DNA of 64,000 bases, from assembly GCA_001510575.1 (NCBI GenBank), contig LNGK01000006.1:1297565-1361564 (forward strand), written 5' to 3'. Positions 45,071 to 57,682 of this stretch are shown in pieces. The translations under genes were made by a program, and so were the position numbers. Every line of letters starts with the position of its first letter. Positions within the stretch are counted from its first letter, which is position 1. Below the pieces are notes generated by a model, which worked only from the letters and a program-made list of their open reading frames with translations, ran no database searches and had not been told where the DNA came from. This DNA comes from Knoxdaviesia capensis. Lineage: Eukaryota > Ascomycota > Sordariomycetes > Microascales > Gondwanamycetaceae.

Positions 45071-47724
45071 CTATGGGCGGCATTGGGCGGCAGTTCCACC
45101 GCTTGGCTGTCGGACATAGTCGTAGTGGTGTTGGCACTTGCTGGTGCCAGTGGTAGTGGCCGCAGGGTTGAGGAAGATTGCGTACACAGAAAGGTTGGCG
45201 TCGTGTAGCGGGTCGATTTGCTGACGGCTAGACACCAAGGCTGCCCAAGCCCGGCTTTTCATGTGCGCTATCACCTTGTTGGGTCCGTCTTTGCACTTCA
45301 CCTACACCCAGAGTGCTATCATCGGCCGTCCTGGGCCCTGCCGCACCTGCACCAGCAGGTCAACGCCCGGGAGACTTGCTGACATATACCATGCCTGTCC
45401 TGTGATGAAGGCCATCTGCAGGTGGTCTTGTGTGATGATCGGCGACTTGGTGCAAAGGCGCCCGATATGAGTGGCATGTTCGCGAGAGTGTTCCAGTTGA
45501 GCCGTAGTAGTCGGTTCGACCCCGACAAACGTACGTAAAAAGGGTGCCAGTTTCTTATGCAGGGCTGGGACGCCGTCCCCATCGCAGTCCTCTGGTGTGC
45601 TATCGGCAGCCAAGAGAAGCAAGAGCCCAGCCGTGATCTCGCCTGCATCCCCCTCGTTCAAAGCACCGCCGTGGAGCGACCTGACTAGGCTGGTGATCAT
45701 CCCCTTCGCAGTCGACGGTCTGCCGCCATACGAGTCTTGACATATAGCACCAATACCGGCTCGCTCGGTTGTACGGTTTGGATTGTCTTGCGGTCGGAAG
45801 ACACGTGCCGTAAGTAATGTGACCAGTCCGCTGTGGAAGCCTCGCTCATCCTGTAATTAAAGATCCAAAACTGCAGGCGAAACAGGGAAACATGGTAGTG
45901 GTCTTCTTGTTCGTCCGTCATACCTGGTTGGGGGATAACTTGGCCAGTACGAGCTGGCGAACGGCTCGGATTCCTTTGTCCAAATGATTGCCGCCGCCAG
46001 CGCCTTTGTTGTCGCTGTTGTTGTTATCCTCGCTACTACTATCACTGGCCGTGTTTAGAAAGCCTACGGTCGCACTTATATCTAAGATGGCCCCCCATAG
46101 AAACCGCCTTAGCAAGTTGAGGAAGCGATACCACTCATTGGTGTCTTGGGGGGCAGCTTGACTCGAGCGGCTACTACCACCGTCAAAGCGCTCTGTAGGA
46201 CTCACTTCGGAGCCAGTCTTAGATAGCACGAGACCATATCGCCAGACCATCCCAGGTGGTATAGATGCCATGCAAAGGCGGGAAGAGCTCGGTGCTACGA
46301 CCAGTCTTCATGCTAGGTTCATACTCAATCGACGGCACAAAATCCTGCACACGCAAGAACATATCCAACAGAAGGCCAGATAGCTAGAGTAGTGGCCCGA
46401 ATGCTCCATTGTCGCGCAGGGCTCGTCGGAGCTGGCAAGGGGCCACAGGCTGGGCCTCATTGAAAATCACAGCCTTAATGTCATCGGCCTGTACGTGCAA
46501 CAGGCTTCGGGCCTCGTCAAAGTTGCATGTAATAATAGTATCGGGAAATTTGCGAGCTCTAGCATCGACTGACGCTGCCCGGCCACGGTGAGATAGTTAC
46601 AATTGCTGGAGAGCATGCAGATCTACTCGATCCAGAACCGTCTTAACAGTGGCCTTGTTGCACGGATTGCTGAAGCCAGGGCCAACGAGGGCGGCCATTT
46701 CGCTTTGAAAAGAAACAAAGTCCTCGTGGTACTGAAGGCAGAAAAGCATGCCCGGGGTAGTTTCCCGTTCTCTGGCCAGCTTGACCAGCTCAACACCAGC
46801 CTGGATGTAGCGGTTCCAAAACTTCTGAACCAGGGCTTCGGTTGAGAGGGTGGCGAGGGGTGCGCCGAACGATCCTGTTTGGGGCATGGAGGAGGGAGAC
46901 TTGGAACAGCTGGTATGGAGCACCCACATGTGCTCATCTTCGACCAGGTACTTGACGAAAAAGGATTTGCCGGACCCTGAAAGCCCAGCAATGGCAGCAT
47001 ACGGCGAGTGGTATTCAATGCCCCGGGGGTCTTGATAGTACGGTTTCACGTACTGCACCAGCTTGGCGTGCAGCCGTCGACTGGGGAAGACGCCGGTGCT
47101 CTCGGGAATCTCCTCGCACTCGAAGGCTATCCACGTGGATGTCTGGTCATCTTTGATGGTGTCGGAAACCTGCGACTTTGCAAATTCCATTTGCTTGTCT
47201 GGCCAGACAAGTTTGGGAACACCAACCCCGTAGTCGACTAAACTCTTAGTGAACTCGGCAAGGGCTAGCTTTTCCTTAGCCGTCGCCGATCCAAGTGGAG
47301 AAGATGGCCATTCGTATCTGTCAGGATGGGTTTGGTTATGTTACGTCGTACGATGATCACTGAAAGATCGACGTGCTTCAGCAGGTCGGCCAGGTCGCGG
47401 GACCTGTCTGTCGGTTGAAGATTCCCCGGGGGCTTATAGGACAGCACATGTCTCAAAGCACGAGAAGACAGCGCCACCATCTCCCACTCATCATCATCAT
47501 CATCATCATCATCATCACCATCATCAGTGTTGTCTTTGGCGGTGGTGACAGGAGTTTGCTGGCGGCGCTTGGCCAGGCCTTGGCTTGGTCGGCTATCAGG
47601 AAGGCGTTTCTCAGCGGCGGCTGATGGATGGAGTGAGTGTCAGAACCAACAGAACCCGACAGGAGAGAGAGTGATTCATTCACTTACAAGGTCTGGACAA
47701 ACTGTGGGTTGGGTTACACTGCAT
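45071..47724 (-). pseudogene. Decayed P-loop NTPase with C-terminal nuclease-like domain (Crinkler-like architecture)
   Basis: Remains of a protein of roughly 800-850 aa. A start at 47724 and an intron 47687-47621 (GTAAGT, CTGAC, CAG) lead into an Asp run encoded by GAT repeats (47519-47489). The frame then breaks near 47341. The next block carries a Walker A motif, GLSGSGKS, near 46965, and reads to a TAA at 46599-46597. It continues in frame past it to a TAG at 46386-46384, shifts frame between about 46300 and 46230, crosses a good intron at 45923-45851 (GTATGA..ACAG), and meets a third stop, TAG, at 45304-45302, inside what resembles a PD-(D/E)xK site (an Asp in PGVDLLVQV, then VKCKDG). 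The TAA could instead lie in a 42-bp intron (46600-46559). NTPase plus REase-like nuclease recalls Crinkler-type effectors and mobile-element proteins; that link is inference. Confidence 0.72.
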
Positions 47725-48516
47725 AAAATGTGGGTAGTGGCAAAGAGGGGTGGAGGGGAGGGGAGCGAAACGAGGAATGAATGCTTGCCCTAAGCCGAAA
47801 CGATATACAGTATAGAAGTGCGGGTGGGGTCAGACCCTAAGCAACCCTTATTTGGGCTGTCAGAAAGAAGAACACAAAGTCAACCCCGCCCAATATCCCA
47901 TCCAATATTGTATTTTGTTTCCTTTTGTCTTGCTATTTTCCCACCATTCGAACTTCAATTTCTATCCCCTTTTCTTATTTTCAATAGATAGCAGATTTGC
48001 ATGTTCCTAGTGAGTGATTTGGCCACTATCACATATGACAGGTAATCTTTTATTCTTTCGTAAAACCGGCCCCAATTGAAGGTCTCTTGCCAGTGTGATT
48101 CTTTTTGCGTGCCGCCTCTTATTTAGCAACTGTCAACTGAAGGCAGCTGGCACGCTTTCTATCTATCAATCCGTGAGTAGCATCACCACTCTTGTTTTAT
48201 TGAGGCTTCACTTTCTGTCTCTCCTCTCTCTCCTCTTTCCCTCTCGTCTCTTGCCCCTGTTCTCTCTCTTTCTATCACTATCTCTCTTCCTCTCCGTCTC
48301 TGTGCAGCTTCTCTGTTCTCTCTATCTATCTCTCTGTCTACTCTTTCTCTTCCTCTTCATGCATGTACATGTACACTGCGTCAACGCTCTGCATGTACAT
48401 TGCATATAATCCATCTACTCTGCATATAGACAGTGCTGGCTTTGTATACAGTACAACTAACCTCCTCTGTCATACTACTTCCTTTCCCCAGTCTCTCGGC
48501 CGAAGTACCTGGTACT

Positions 48517-48552
<36 letters not shown>

Positions 48553-48866
48553 CAGTTCATCCCGCGTTTCCATCTCGGCACTCTTTTCTCCTCATTTTTG
48601 GGGGGGTCTCTTTGGGGCGGGTTTCTATCTATCTCTTATTTGCTTTTCTGTCTCACTCTTTTTTTTCTCGTTGCTCCCCCGGCTCCGGCGCTTCTGGCTT
48701 CCTGCCTTCCCTCCCTTATGTATATGTGCGACCTAGGTACTTCCGAGCTATATATACCGGATATTCACCTCTTGAATCTTTCTCTCTTCTCCTTATCTTC
48801 TCTTCTTATTTCTCTCCATCTGCTTCATTCCTCCTTTGGTGTTTGAACTTCCGTACCCTCTCCCTA

Positions 48867-48917
<51 letters not shown>

Positions 48918-49001
48918 AACTTATCCCCTAATTCCTCTTCTTCAACATCACAACCTCTTTCCATTCTCTCTCTGCTTGTACTGCTCTCAACTGTTGCAAT
49001 C
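47725..49001. promoter_or_regulatory. Intergenic region upstream of the formamidase-like gene
   Basis: This region lies between the pseudogene start and the next plus-strand gene. The last 900 bases are strongly CT-rich, a typical fungal leader, with a CT run at 48522-48548 and a TA run at 48879-48911. ORFs at 48095-48846 are translations of this simple sequence and are not credible. Confidence 0.5.
48879..48911. repeat. (TA)n microsatellite in leader
   Basis: Sixteen TA units about 90 bases upstream of the start codon at 49002. At this distance it probably lies in the core promoter or 5' UTR. Confidence 0.9.
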
Positions 49002-50171
49002 ATGGATCAACTGCGCCACACCACTATCCAGTATGGAAACAAGAGAGCCCGCCAGCACATGTCAGTGTGGGAGTTTCCGGATGCCAATCACGGACTTGAG
49101 GATGAAGACAGCCTGTGGATAGTGTAAGTCACCCAACCTTTTTCTTTCTTTCTGTGTGTCTCTCTTCCTGCTAACTCTGCTTCCAGCTACATCCATGGTG
49201 GTGCGTGGAGAGATCCCACCAGCTCCGATCTCGACTTCCTGCCGGCCCTCGAGCGGATCATGCACCCGCGCTACGACATCCCGCTGACGTCGTTCCGCGG
49301 CTTCGCCAGCATCGACTACCGGCTCTCGCCGTACGCTGGCCAGCCACAGCCCGACTCGACGCCGCTGGCCTACCGCCACGACGCCTGCCACCCGGACCAC
49401 CTGCTGGACGTGTGGGCGGCCGTGGCGCGGCTGCAGCATGAGTTTGGCTTCGGCAGCAAGTACCTTCTGATCGGCCACTCGGTCGGCGCCACCATCGTCT
49501 TCCAGATGCTGATGGGCGCCCAGGCCCTGCACCACGCCTTCAGCCCGCCCGCCAACGTGTCGCTGCCCGAGGCCATGCTGGTGAACGCCGGCATCTACGA
49601 CTTCACCGCCGCGAACATCCGCCACGACGGCGCCTACCAGGAGTTCCTCGACGACGCCCTCGGCACCAACGAGGCGCTGTGGGACGACGTGGCGCCCGCC
49701 AACTACGAGGGCAACTACCGCGACGCCTGGAAAGGCGGCAAGGTGATGCTGATGTCGTGGTCGGTGGACGACATCCTGGTCGACCATACCGAGATGTCCA
49801 GCATGCGGCGCCGCCTGGGCACCGACGGCGTGACCCACTCGGTCATGGAGATCACCGAGCCGCACGACAGCTTCTGGAAATCCGGCTACTGGCTGTCCCG
49901 CCTGCTCTCGCGGCTGATGAAGCAGGTCTACGAGATCAACAACCCCACCGTGCCCAGCCCGTCGGCCTACCATGAATCGGCCACCCGGGACCCGTCGTCC
50001 AGCGATGCTATTATCATCCCACCGCCCGATGCCTCGCGAGCTCTGGCACCGCTGTCGTCGGCCGCGTGTCCCCAGATGGGGAACTCGTTCCGCTCGTCGC
50101 CGCCCGATCCTCCGTCCGTGTGGACCATGGGGTCGCCGAAGGATCGGAAGGGAAAGGGCAAGGAAGTCTGA
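49002..50171 (+). CDS. BNA7: N-formylkynurenine formamidase-like alpha/beta hydrolase
   Basis: Predicted hydrolase that removes formate from N-formyl-L-kynurenine, the second step of tryptophan breakdown to NAD in the cytosol. Two exons, 49002-49123 and 49187-50171, giving 368 aa; the intron is 63 bp with donor GTAAGT, branch CTAAC and acceptor CCAG. The junction falls just before the oxyanion motif HGGAW (~43-47). The nucleophile elbow GHSVGA is at ~136, the likely acid in SWSVDDILVD near 230, and the likely catalytic His in EITEPHDSFW near 265. Yeast Bna7 is 261 aa; the extra ~80 residues here are a Ser/Pro-rich tail ending in a Lys-rich stretch. Other small alpha/beta hydrolases share HGGAW and GxSxG, so substrate is inferred from overall resemblance. 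Confidence 0.82.
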
Positions 50172-51100
50172 GAGTTGAAAAGTCCAAGAAACAAAAATAA
50201 AATAAAAATAAAAAATACAGAAAAAACCCCGAGCCATATCCATATATCCTTTTCCTTGCGTCTTTGCCTTTCCTTCATTTTTTTTTCTCTTTCGGTCTAT
50301 TCAAGATCGGAGAATGGAGTGTGTTCCCTAGCCGGCCGGTGTTTGTCGTTCTCTGTTCATGTCTTTCCATTTGTCTATGTTCCATTTCTCTTTTCTGGTT
50401 TCCTTTTTTTCTTCCCTTTCGGCTTCACGTTTCTTGGGGGTCTGCCTACTACTCTTGCTCGTTTTCATCTTCCCTGTTCAGAGATACGTCTGTATCCCGG
50501 ATCATTTCCCGTCATGTATGAACAAGAAAATATTGTTGAGATAATAGTCGAAAAGTTTCCCACGAATCAATTCAGTCACCTCAAACCTGTCACTGCTTTC
50601 TCCAGATCTAACTAACTTGGTATATCCAAACGGACCAACACTTAATTCACTCCATCCCCTATATAGACTCGATCGAGTTCATGTCATTGTCTCGGCAAGC
50701 TTTCTCCCCAGTTCCCCTTCATCGAGGCCCCAGCTCTGTGTTCCCGGGTACAAACGGCACCCGAAATGAGACAAAAAAGTGCGACACGAACCGCCAGCGA
50801 GAGACAGTTGACTCGGCCAAGCCGGGCGAATGCGAAACAAGGTGAGGGCGAAGGAGAGACACAAAGTAGCAGCACACTGGGGAAAAACACAAAACGACGT
50901 CGACGGCTAAAAAGGAAATGCTCGAAGAATTCAGAACATAAAATGCAAGAAATAAAAATGTCTCGAAAAAGAGTGAAAAAGAAGATAATGCGGTCATAAT
51001 ATCGTTTCTTTCCTGCACGCTCTCCCTCCCCCTTTTTTTATTATTATAACATCTGCCGCCCTCCCTCAACTATGACTGTCTCTGCCCCCTCTCCTCCCGC
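50172..51100. other. Intergenic region between convergent genes
   Basis: This stretch holds the 3' ends of the formamidase-like (+) and transporter (-) genes. It has A-rich and T-rich stretches, including AATAAA-like words at 50196-50220. No coding frame or RNA gene seen. Confidence 0.6.
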
Positions 51101-52714
51101 TCACAACTTCACTTTCAAGTGGGACCCGGTCCTGCGCCACCGTGCAACAGCGACGGTAATCGACGCCGCCAGAATGACGCACCCGCACCAGATCTGGGCG
51201 TTCTTGTAGTCTCCGCCCGACGAGTCGATAATGGCGCCGGCGGTCGGCGGGCCGATCAGCGACGCGAAACCGATCGCCGTAAACACCATGCCGACGCGCG
51301 TGCCCATCTTGCGCGGATCGTCGGTCAAGCTCGCCAGCGCGCCAATGAAGATGCCCTGGCACGCGCCGTTGGCGAACCCGAACGCCGCGCTGAACACGTA
51401 CATGGCTGTCGTCTTGCGCACCGCCGTCCACGCAAACTCCATGCAGGAGAGGATGACGGCGGTGATGATGAAGGTGTTGACCGGGCCAATGTACCAGTCG
51501 GCGATAAAGCCGGCGATAGGCCGCGCTGGGATGGTGAATGCGCTCAGCACCAGCAAGAGGCCGACTGCCTCCACTGGGGTGAAGTCCGCCACATGTCTAG
51601 CATATGCATTGATCTATAACATTTCTGTTAGTTCATCCACCTCTAGTATCTTTACTAGTATCGTTACGCAAGCAGCAAGAAGTGAACATACGAAGAAGAA
51701 CCCAAAGTACAGTCCCCAAAATAGCAGAAAGCAACCGCCAGCAAAGAACATATACGGCCCCTCCCGAAACGCTTCATACTCAATGAGCGGCCCGCTTCGT
51801 CGCGGCTTGAGCCGTGGGCGAAGAATCAACACAGCAGCTACCACAAACACCAGAGCCACCAGCGCGGAACACCGCACCGCCCACGGAAACCCAATGTGAG
51901 GCACGGTGTACTGCACAACCGCAGCAAACACGACGCTGCCCATGCCGGTGCCAGTGGCCGCTGTTGCCAGGGCAATAGACCGGCGGCGGCGGAAATAGCT
52001 GGTCAGTACACTGAGACCCGGCATGAACATGAGGCCCAGTCCAATGCCGGTGCATGCGCCTTGCGCTAGCAGAAGATGCCAGTACTGTGTGGCAAAGCTG
52101 GTTGCAAGGGTGCCAGCTACAGTCAAAAGACCCCCCACAGACAGAGTGGAGCGCACAAACCCGGCATCAGCAAGCCGGCCGGCTCCGGTGCAGGTCAGAA
52201 AGCAAAGAAAAGCCTGAATAGATCCGATCCAGGACGCTTGGGAAGCTGAGAGATTCATCGTCTCGGTGTAATACAGCTGGAACACGCCATATGCTCCTGG
52301 ATAGCCCCATGACATGGCGTTGATCAGCATGAAGCCAAACACTTGCGACCAAGCAAGGAATCCGCCATCAGGGTAGTCGATCTCCATTGATGACTCGGCA
52401 TCGTCGGCAATCATGTTGTCTTCGTGCAAGTTGTTGTCCTCTCCGGCTCCAGCGTTGGAGCGAGAGGCCCTGGAGTAAATTCGAGACAGCCGTGTTGTCG
52501 TCTTCAGACAGCCTGGCTCGCTGACGGCACCACCGGAGGCTGGATCATATTTGGAAATGCCCAGGTCGGCAGCGGATTCTGAAGAGATAGATGGCGAGGC
52601 GCGGTACTTGGCGTCTGTCTTGATCTCGGTCTTGTAGTCGGTTGAGTGGGGGTCGCCCGTGCCGTAGGAGCGGCCATGGGCATCTTGCTTTTCTAGGTCC
52701 GGTTCTGTGGACAT
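51101..52714 (-). CDS. MFS monocarboxylate-type transporter (MCT/MCH family)
   Basis: Membrane transporter of the major facilitator superfamily, closest in pattern to fungal monocarboxylate transporter homologues; the true substrate is unknown. Two exons, 52714-51692 and 51613-51101, giving 511 aa. The intron 51691-51614 has donor GTATGT, branch ACTAAC and acceptor TATAG. A polar N-terminal tail of ~115 residues precedes the family signature DYPDGGFLAW at the start of TM1. Twelve helices can be traced, including INAMSWGYPGAYGVFQLYY, GACTGIGLGLMFMPGLSVLT followed by a RRRRS loop, and in exon 2 FTIPARPIAGFIADWYIGP and a final helix before RWRRTGSHLKVKL. The exon junction falls in TM7, a conserved FF(Y)INAYAR-type stretch. 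A TAGGGTTAGG word lies about 65 bases upstream of the start. Confidence 0.9.
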
Positions 52715-55700
52715 CTTGATGAAGAAGATTCCACGAACAGCAACGATAGCATTTGATCAACCGATTCCTTTGGAATGGTAGGGTTAGGAGGAACCAAGTG
52801 GCGGATAAAAAAGAAAAAAAAAAGTTTGGTGAACTTGGGAAGAAACAGGAATCCTAGAAACAGCCAGAACGTGTATCTCGCACTGAAAGACAAGATAGAT
52901 CTCTTTATAAACAGATAAAGACGGGCAGGAAGCCGAAGTATGTCCTAAAAGGTCACCCAATTGCTGCGAATCTGCTCACTGGAAAATCAGAAATACGAGA
53001 ACAGAAACCTCAACAAACGACGAAGAGGAAAGAAAAGGCAGAAGAGGAAAAAACGAGGGAAGGAAAAAGAGTCATAGACACGTTACGCTCCTCGTAGAAG
53101 TGCGCATATCCATTATTATTGTGACTTTCCACTTTTTTCGGCCATCCATGGGAAAACAGAGACTGAGAGCGAACACGGGCGGCTCACAGTGGCACCTCGA
53201 TCTTCCATCCATAACATGTGGATTTCTAAGAAAGAAGGTCTGGTGGGGCCCGCACTCCTCTGATTGCTATCCTGGCCTTCCAAACTTTCACCAACCTTGC
53301 TCTGTATGCTATCTGCTCATCCAAGGAACAGCCAGGATGCACAAACCTTGTTGCAAGCATTCAGTCAGTGCTCAGAGGAGATTGAACGGAAAGGCCTAGC
53401 CAGACCCAGTTAGGTTAGCGCCTGGTCCCGGAAGAATCTATGGCCATTCCAGAAATTCCCTGTGACCGGTTTTCTTTTTTTTTCCGGGTGCCTGCCGTTG
53501 ATGCGGGCCCAACTGTGGGCATCAATGCAGATAACGAAAATAAAAGGCAACAGATATATCGCCGGCGAATTTGGGTTCTTGATAATCGAGGCAAACTCAC
53601 TTAGGAGCTGCCGAGAACTTTGGGTCTCATTTCGTGTTGAAGAAAAATCTCGAAAGCGAACCGAAAAGGTAAGTAAGGTAAAATGAAAAATAAAAATAAA
53701 TGAGAACAAAAATAGAAAATAGAAAACAGAAAAGTTGAAAAATTAAAAATTAAAATAAAAGGCCAGGCGGCGGACGTCTGCACCGGCTTGACATGCCGTA
53801 TTCTGCTTGGTGTGCTTCTTGCTTTATCGGATCTTCCGTCGGCACTATAGGAGAGAAACGTTCAAGATGGGTGGGTTCTTTATCGATAAAAGTTCCGCCG
53901 GCTGTTTGCATCGCTTGCAGTCGTCATGGGCGCGACTTAACGACACAAGTTTTTCTTTCGGTTATTTCGTAATTTCTTTTCCGTTTCTTTTCCGTTCCCG
54001 CAACGTAGCGTTGCTGGTGTAAGAGTCACAGCGACTTGACTTGACATGTTGAAGGGCGAAGAAATTGGAGCCCGGAGACCGGGGGCGGATCGGGCGTTAG
54101 TTAGGCATCTTTTTCGCGGCGTTCCTGGATTTTTGCACACTGGTGTGAAAGAAAAGCGATCATCCGGGCAACTTAAGGGTGTTCAGTGACACCAAAATTG
54201 CGCTGACTGAGAGAAGAAAGCTCGTGCTTTGGTCACTGATGATGAGAGAAATTGGCCCGCGCTTTTCCTGCATGCCATGTGTCGCGCCCTTCTGGATGTC
54301 AGATTTCTGTAGAGAATGAAAAGAAGGAGCTTCAAAGTTGGGGAGTGATTTGATTTTCTTTCTTCCCTTTTCTTTGGATCAGGCTAAATCAATCTGCAGA
54401 CTCTGTCGCTTGACTTCGACATTCGGGCCTAGTCTGGAACACAACATTAGCAAATTGGTCACAAAGCATCAGCAGAGCAGCGATACTACATCACACCGCT
54501 CCTGCAAGTCCGCCGCCATGAACCCCCGACCCCGGAGCTGATGCCCAGGGATGGAGATCTCTGGGATGTCATTTTGCTCTGCCGTTGTCTCCGATTTGTA
54601 TCTTCCAAAAGGAAGGATAAAGGTTTACCACTGTGCGTCCGTAGCTGCATGGATTGTTGCAATTGTTGCATCCAGACAGGTTCTAGCTTCTTCCGTGTTC
54701 CTCAAATCCAGCTTTTTTTTTCTATTCATTCTGGGGAACCGGGGGGGGCGGCTGAACTAGCACACTCCGGCACTTTCTGGAAGGGGGGTGTACAATCAAT
54801 CGAGTCCAGATCCTCTCCTCCAAGTCAACTTAGCTTGTCAGGCAGGGAGTCAATTTGCACATAGGAATGTATCTCGAGGCTCTCAAGAGCCGTTTAGGCG
54901 AGTATCTTGGCGAGTTTGGATTTGGTCGTTTCCCGTTTGGCTTCTACGTACCTTAGATGGGGGTCATTTCAATGGAGAAAACAGCGGGCAATTATAGTAA
55001 TTCGGATCAGGCAACTCGTAGAAAAAAAAGCCCGCGATAGTATATGCGTGGAATCACGAGCTAGTCATTGATTTACCCGATGAAAGAAAGAAAAGTGGTA
55101 TGGCTGAGGTTTTACAACGTGATTTGATTGACTGAAGAAGGATGAAGATAAGAAGAGAGGGAAAAAAAGAAAAAAGGGTTCAGTTAAAGTAGCCGTCAGG
55201 CATATTTGAGGATTGAACGCCTGTTCAAATAGGGCTTTTGCAGTTGAACCCTACAAGATACAATGGGAAAGAACGACTGAGTCCGATCGTCACGATAATT
55301 CCGGAAGGACCCAAGTCAACACACACTAGACCCTAGTTAACCCTACACCTTATCGAAATCCCTGCCAGACCACAAGAAACTGCTACAAAATGACGTACAT
55401 ACAAGGAACCCCGCCATTTTCGACCGCGCTTCACCGCCCTTGCTTAGCTGATCCCCTGTGCTCTCTTTTTTTCTGCCCCGCGAAAGCGGGACCCCTGGCC
55501 TGGCTTCTGCGGCGCACGCGACCAATCACTGGCACGTTCTGCCATTTTGGCGCCACGCAACAAAAAGCGGCGTTGTGGCGGGGCACTCAAAACCGCTTGT
55601 ACCTTTTTTTCTTGCGTTAGTCATCGAAGGGGCGCAAGTTCCAGCGTATTCCCAGGCGTTATCGCGTTCGTTCGACCCCGCCATGCCGAATCGGGTTTAG

Positions 55701-57682
55701 CCTCCGGGGAAAGTTAAACGACATGCCGTCCATCCCGGCCGGGATTCGCGGGGGGAAGACCCCGGAATTTCTTTTTTGCTGCTTTTATCTGCAATTGTCG
55801 ATTTTTTTTTCGCTGTCGACTCTGGAAATTCGGTACGGGGCTGCAAATTGGGTATATGCTTAACTTCTCTAGCAAGATGTGCTCTCTGGCCACAAACGCA
55901 GGAAATCCGGGGGCGGAGGTTCCAACGCCCGAATTCATTCCCTCCCGATTCATGGAGACCACCGGATACACGTTGGTGGCCTTTTGTGTTTCCACCCGTC
56001 GGCGTTTGTGTGGTTGGTGCTACCCAATGGGGGAGAGGAGGAATAGGGCTGGTTGCACACAGACATGACACGTACAACCCAAAAACCGAACAGTTGGTTG
56101 GAAAGTCGGAAGCAGAAGTAAACACCTGACCGATACTGCGTCCGGCGTCGGCCCCTCCCCGCTACGTGGCAAGAGAAAAAAAATGGATCACAGGGCCCGA
56201 GTGCCCAGGCCATGCGAAGGGACGCAAACACCCGCGGAGCAGCGTTCCGGGCGCCTGGGCCGAAATTGCAATTACGTCAAACGCGGCAGGAAAGCCCAAG
56301 CCCGCAAGTTGGGATTTTGCAGTCCAGCTCGGGAGAGAACAGGAAGTGAAATTTGCAATATGCACATCTCTCCTCGCCTCACTTTTGTTGTTTGCGCGGG
56401 AGGCCGTTATTTGCGGTTCGTTAGGTGTCAATCTCTCTCAAGTGCGAGAACCCAACCAGTCACTCACCGGGAGCTTGAGACCTGCATCAACCATGCATAA
56501 TGCAGTCAACCAACCTGCAGCTAAACACCCCGGCACCGGCACCAACACTACTTGTGGGTAATGGCTTATCCCTAAGAATACCATCTGGGAGTTGAGCTAG
56601 TAGATATGGCTTTTTTTCACTGCTTTTCGAATAATGTCCTGAAAAAATACCGGGTCCTATTCATGGCCAAGATCAGTTAAATTGGGGGGGAGAACCTCCC
56701 AGTAAAAATGGTAGGAGAAAACAGATATCAAACACAGCCGGCAAGCCATACTCGACGGAAAGCCTAACAAGAAGAACACCAAAGGTGAGACAAAATCCTA
56801 AAGTCTAGTTATATCACGACACTGAAACCTCACGTTGATACCGGAGCGGTTTTGAGGCCCCCCCTGCCTTATTCTCAACGCCGATGGAATTCCCCACAGG
56901 TCAGCATATCAAAACCATATACAATCGCACACTCTCACGCGCTATGTTAGGCACAGGGCAGCACAAGCAGAACCAAAGATCGAGCCATATAGGTTGAATG
57001 AAACACAAAAAAAGTCACAGTATCATGACATGGAGAAAAGCAGGGAACACAAAAAACATGACGAGGAAAAGTAGAAAGGTCCAAATACACGCCCAAAGCA
57101 TGGGACACAACTATCACACACTCCTGTACATACAGAACTGAAAAGAAGGTCCCCGACCAAGAAGCCCAACGTTAATTCGCACGTGTAGACGTGAAATTAA
57201 GGAAAGAAATGAAAAGCCTCCCCTCCCAGATTTAGAATAGACGCCACATTAAGACAACGACGAAACAGAAAAGAGAAGAACACACATGCGAGAAACACAC
57301 CTTCGGCAAGTGATCTCGGTGAAATAGTTGCAAACAGAAAAACAAGGACGACTCCGCCATCACCTCCACACACAAGAGGGACAAGATGAAAAGAAGTTTG
57401 GAACCCGAAAAAGAAAAAGAAAGGAAACGCTGAGGAAAGAAACAGAACTGAGCAAATTCGTCAAATACCCGGAACCCGGGGACATATCGTGACTAAAAGC
57501 AAACCCTCCGCCGTCCATGCCGACTAACGACCGAAAAGAAAACAACCCAACCGAAAACAAAACCCTAGTCCCATCCCGGGACCCCAGAAGAACAACCGAA
57601 ATAAGAGCAACCCCCCAAGAAAGAGGGGGGGGGGAAACAGAAAGAGGAAGGAGCAAGAAGCTCAAGTTGGCCGGTAGACCTC
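52715..57682. other. Intergenic region, 5 kb
   Basis: Upstream of the transporter gene and downstream of the zinc-cluster gene, both on the minus strand. Open frames are short and lack recognisable domains; the longest (56166-56561 and 55776-56129, both +) look incidental. AACCCTA words occur near 55331-55345. From 56,700 to 57,680 the plus strand is A-rich, the presumed 3' region of the zinc-cluster gene. No tRNA or repeat family recognised. Confidence 0.5.

Noticed and set aside
45510..45527. GTCGG-TTCGACC-CCGAC hairpin like a T-arm
   Set aside because: It lies within the remnant coding sequence of the NTPase pseudogene and no other tRNA part is present.
48095..48846. Overlapping plus-strand frames of 104-137 codons
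   Set aside because: They are Leu/Ser-rich translations of a CT-rich leader, not genes.
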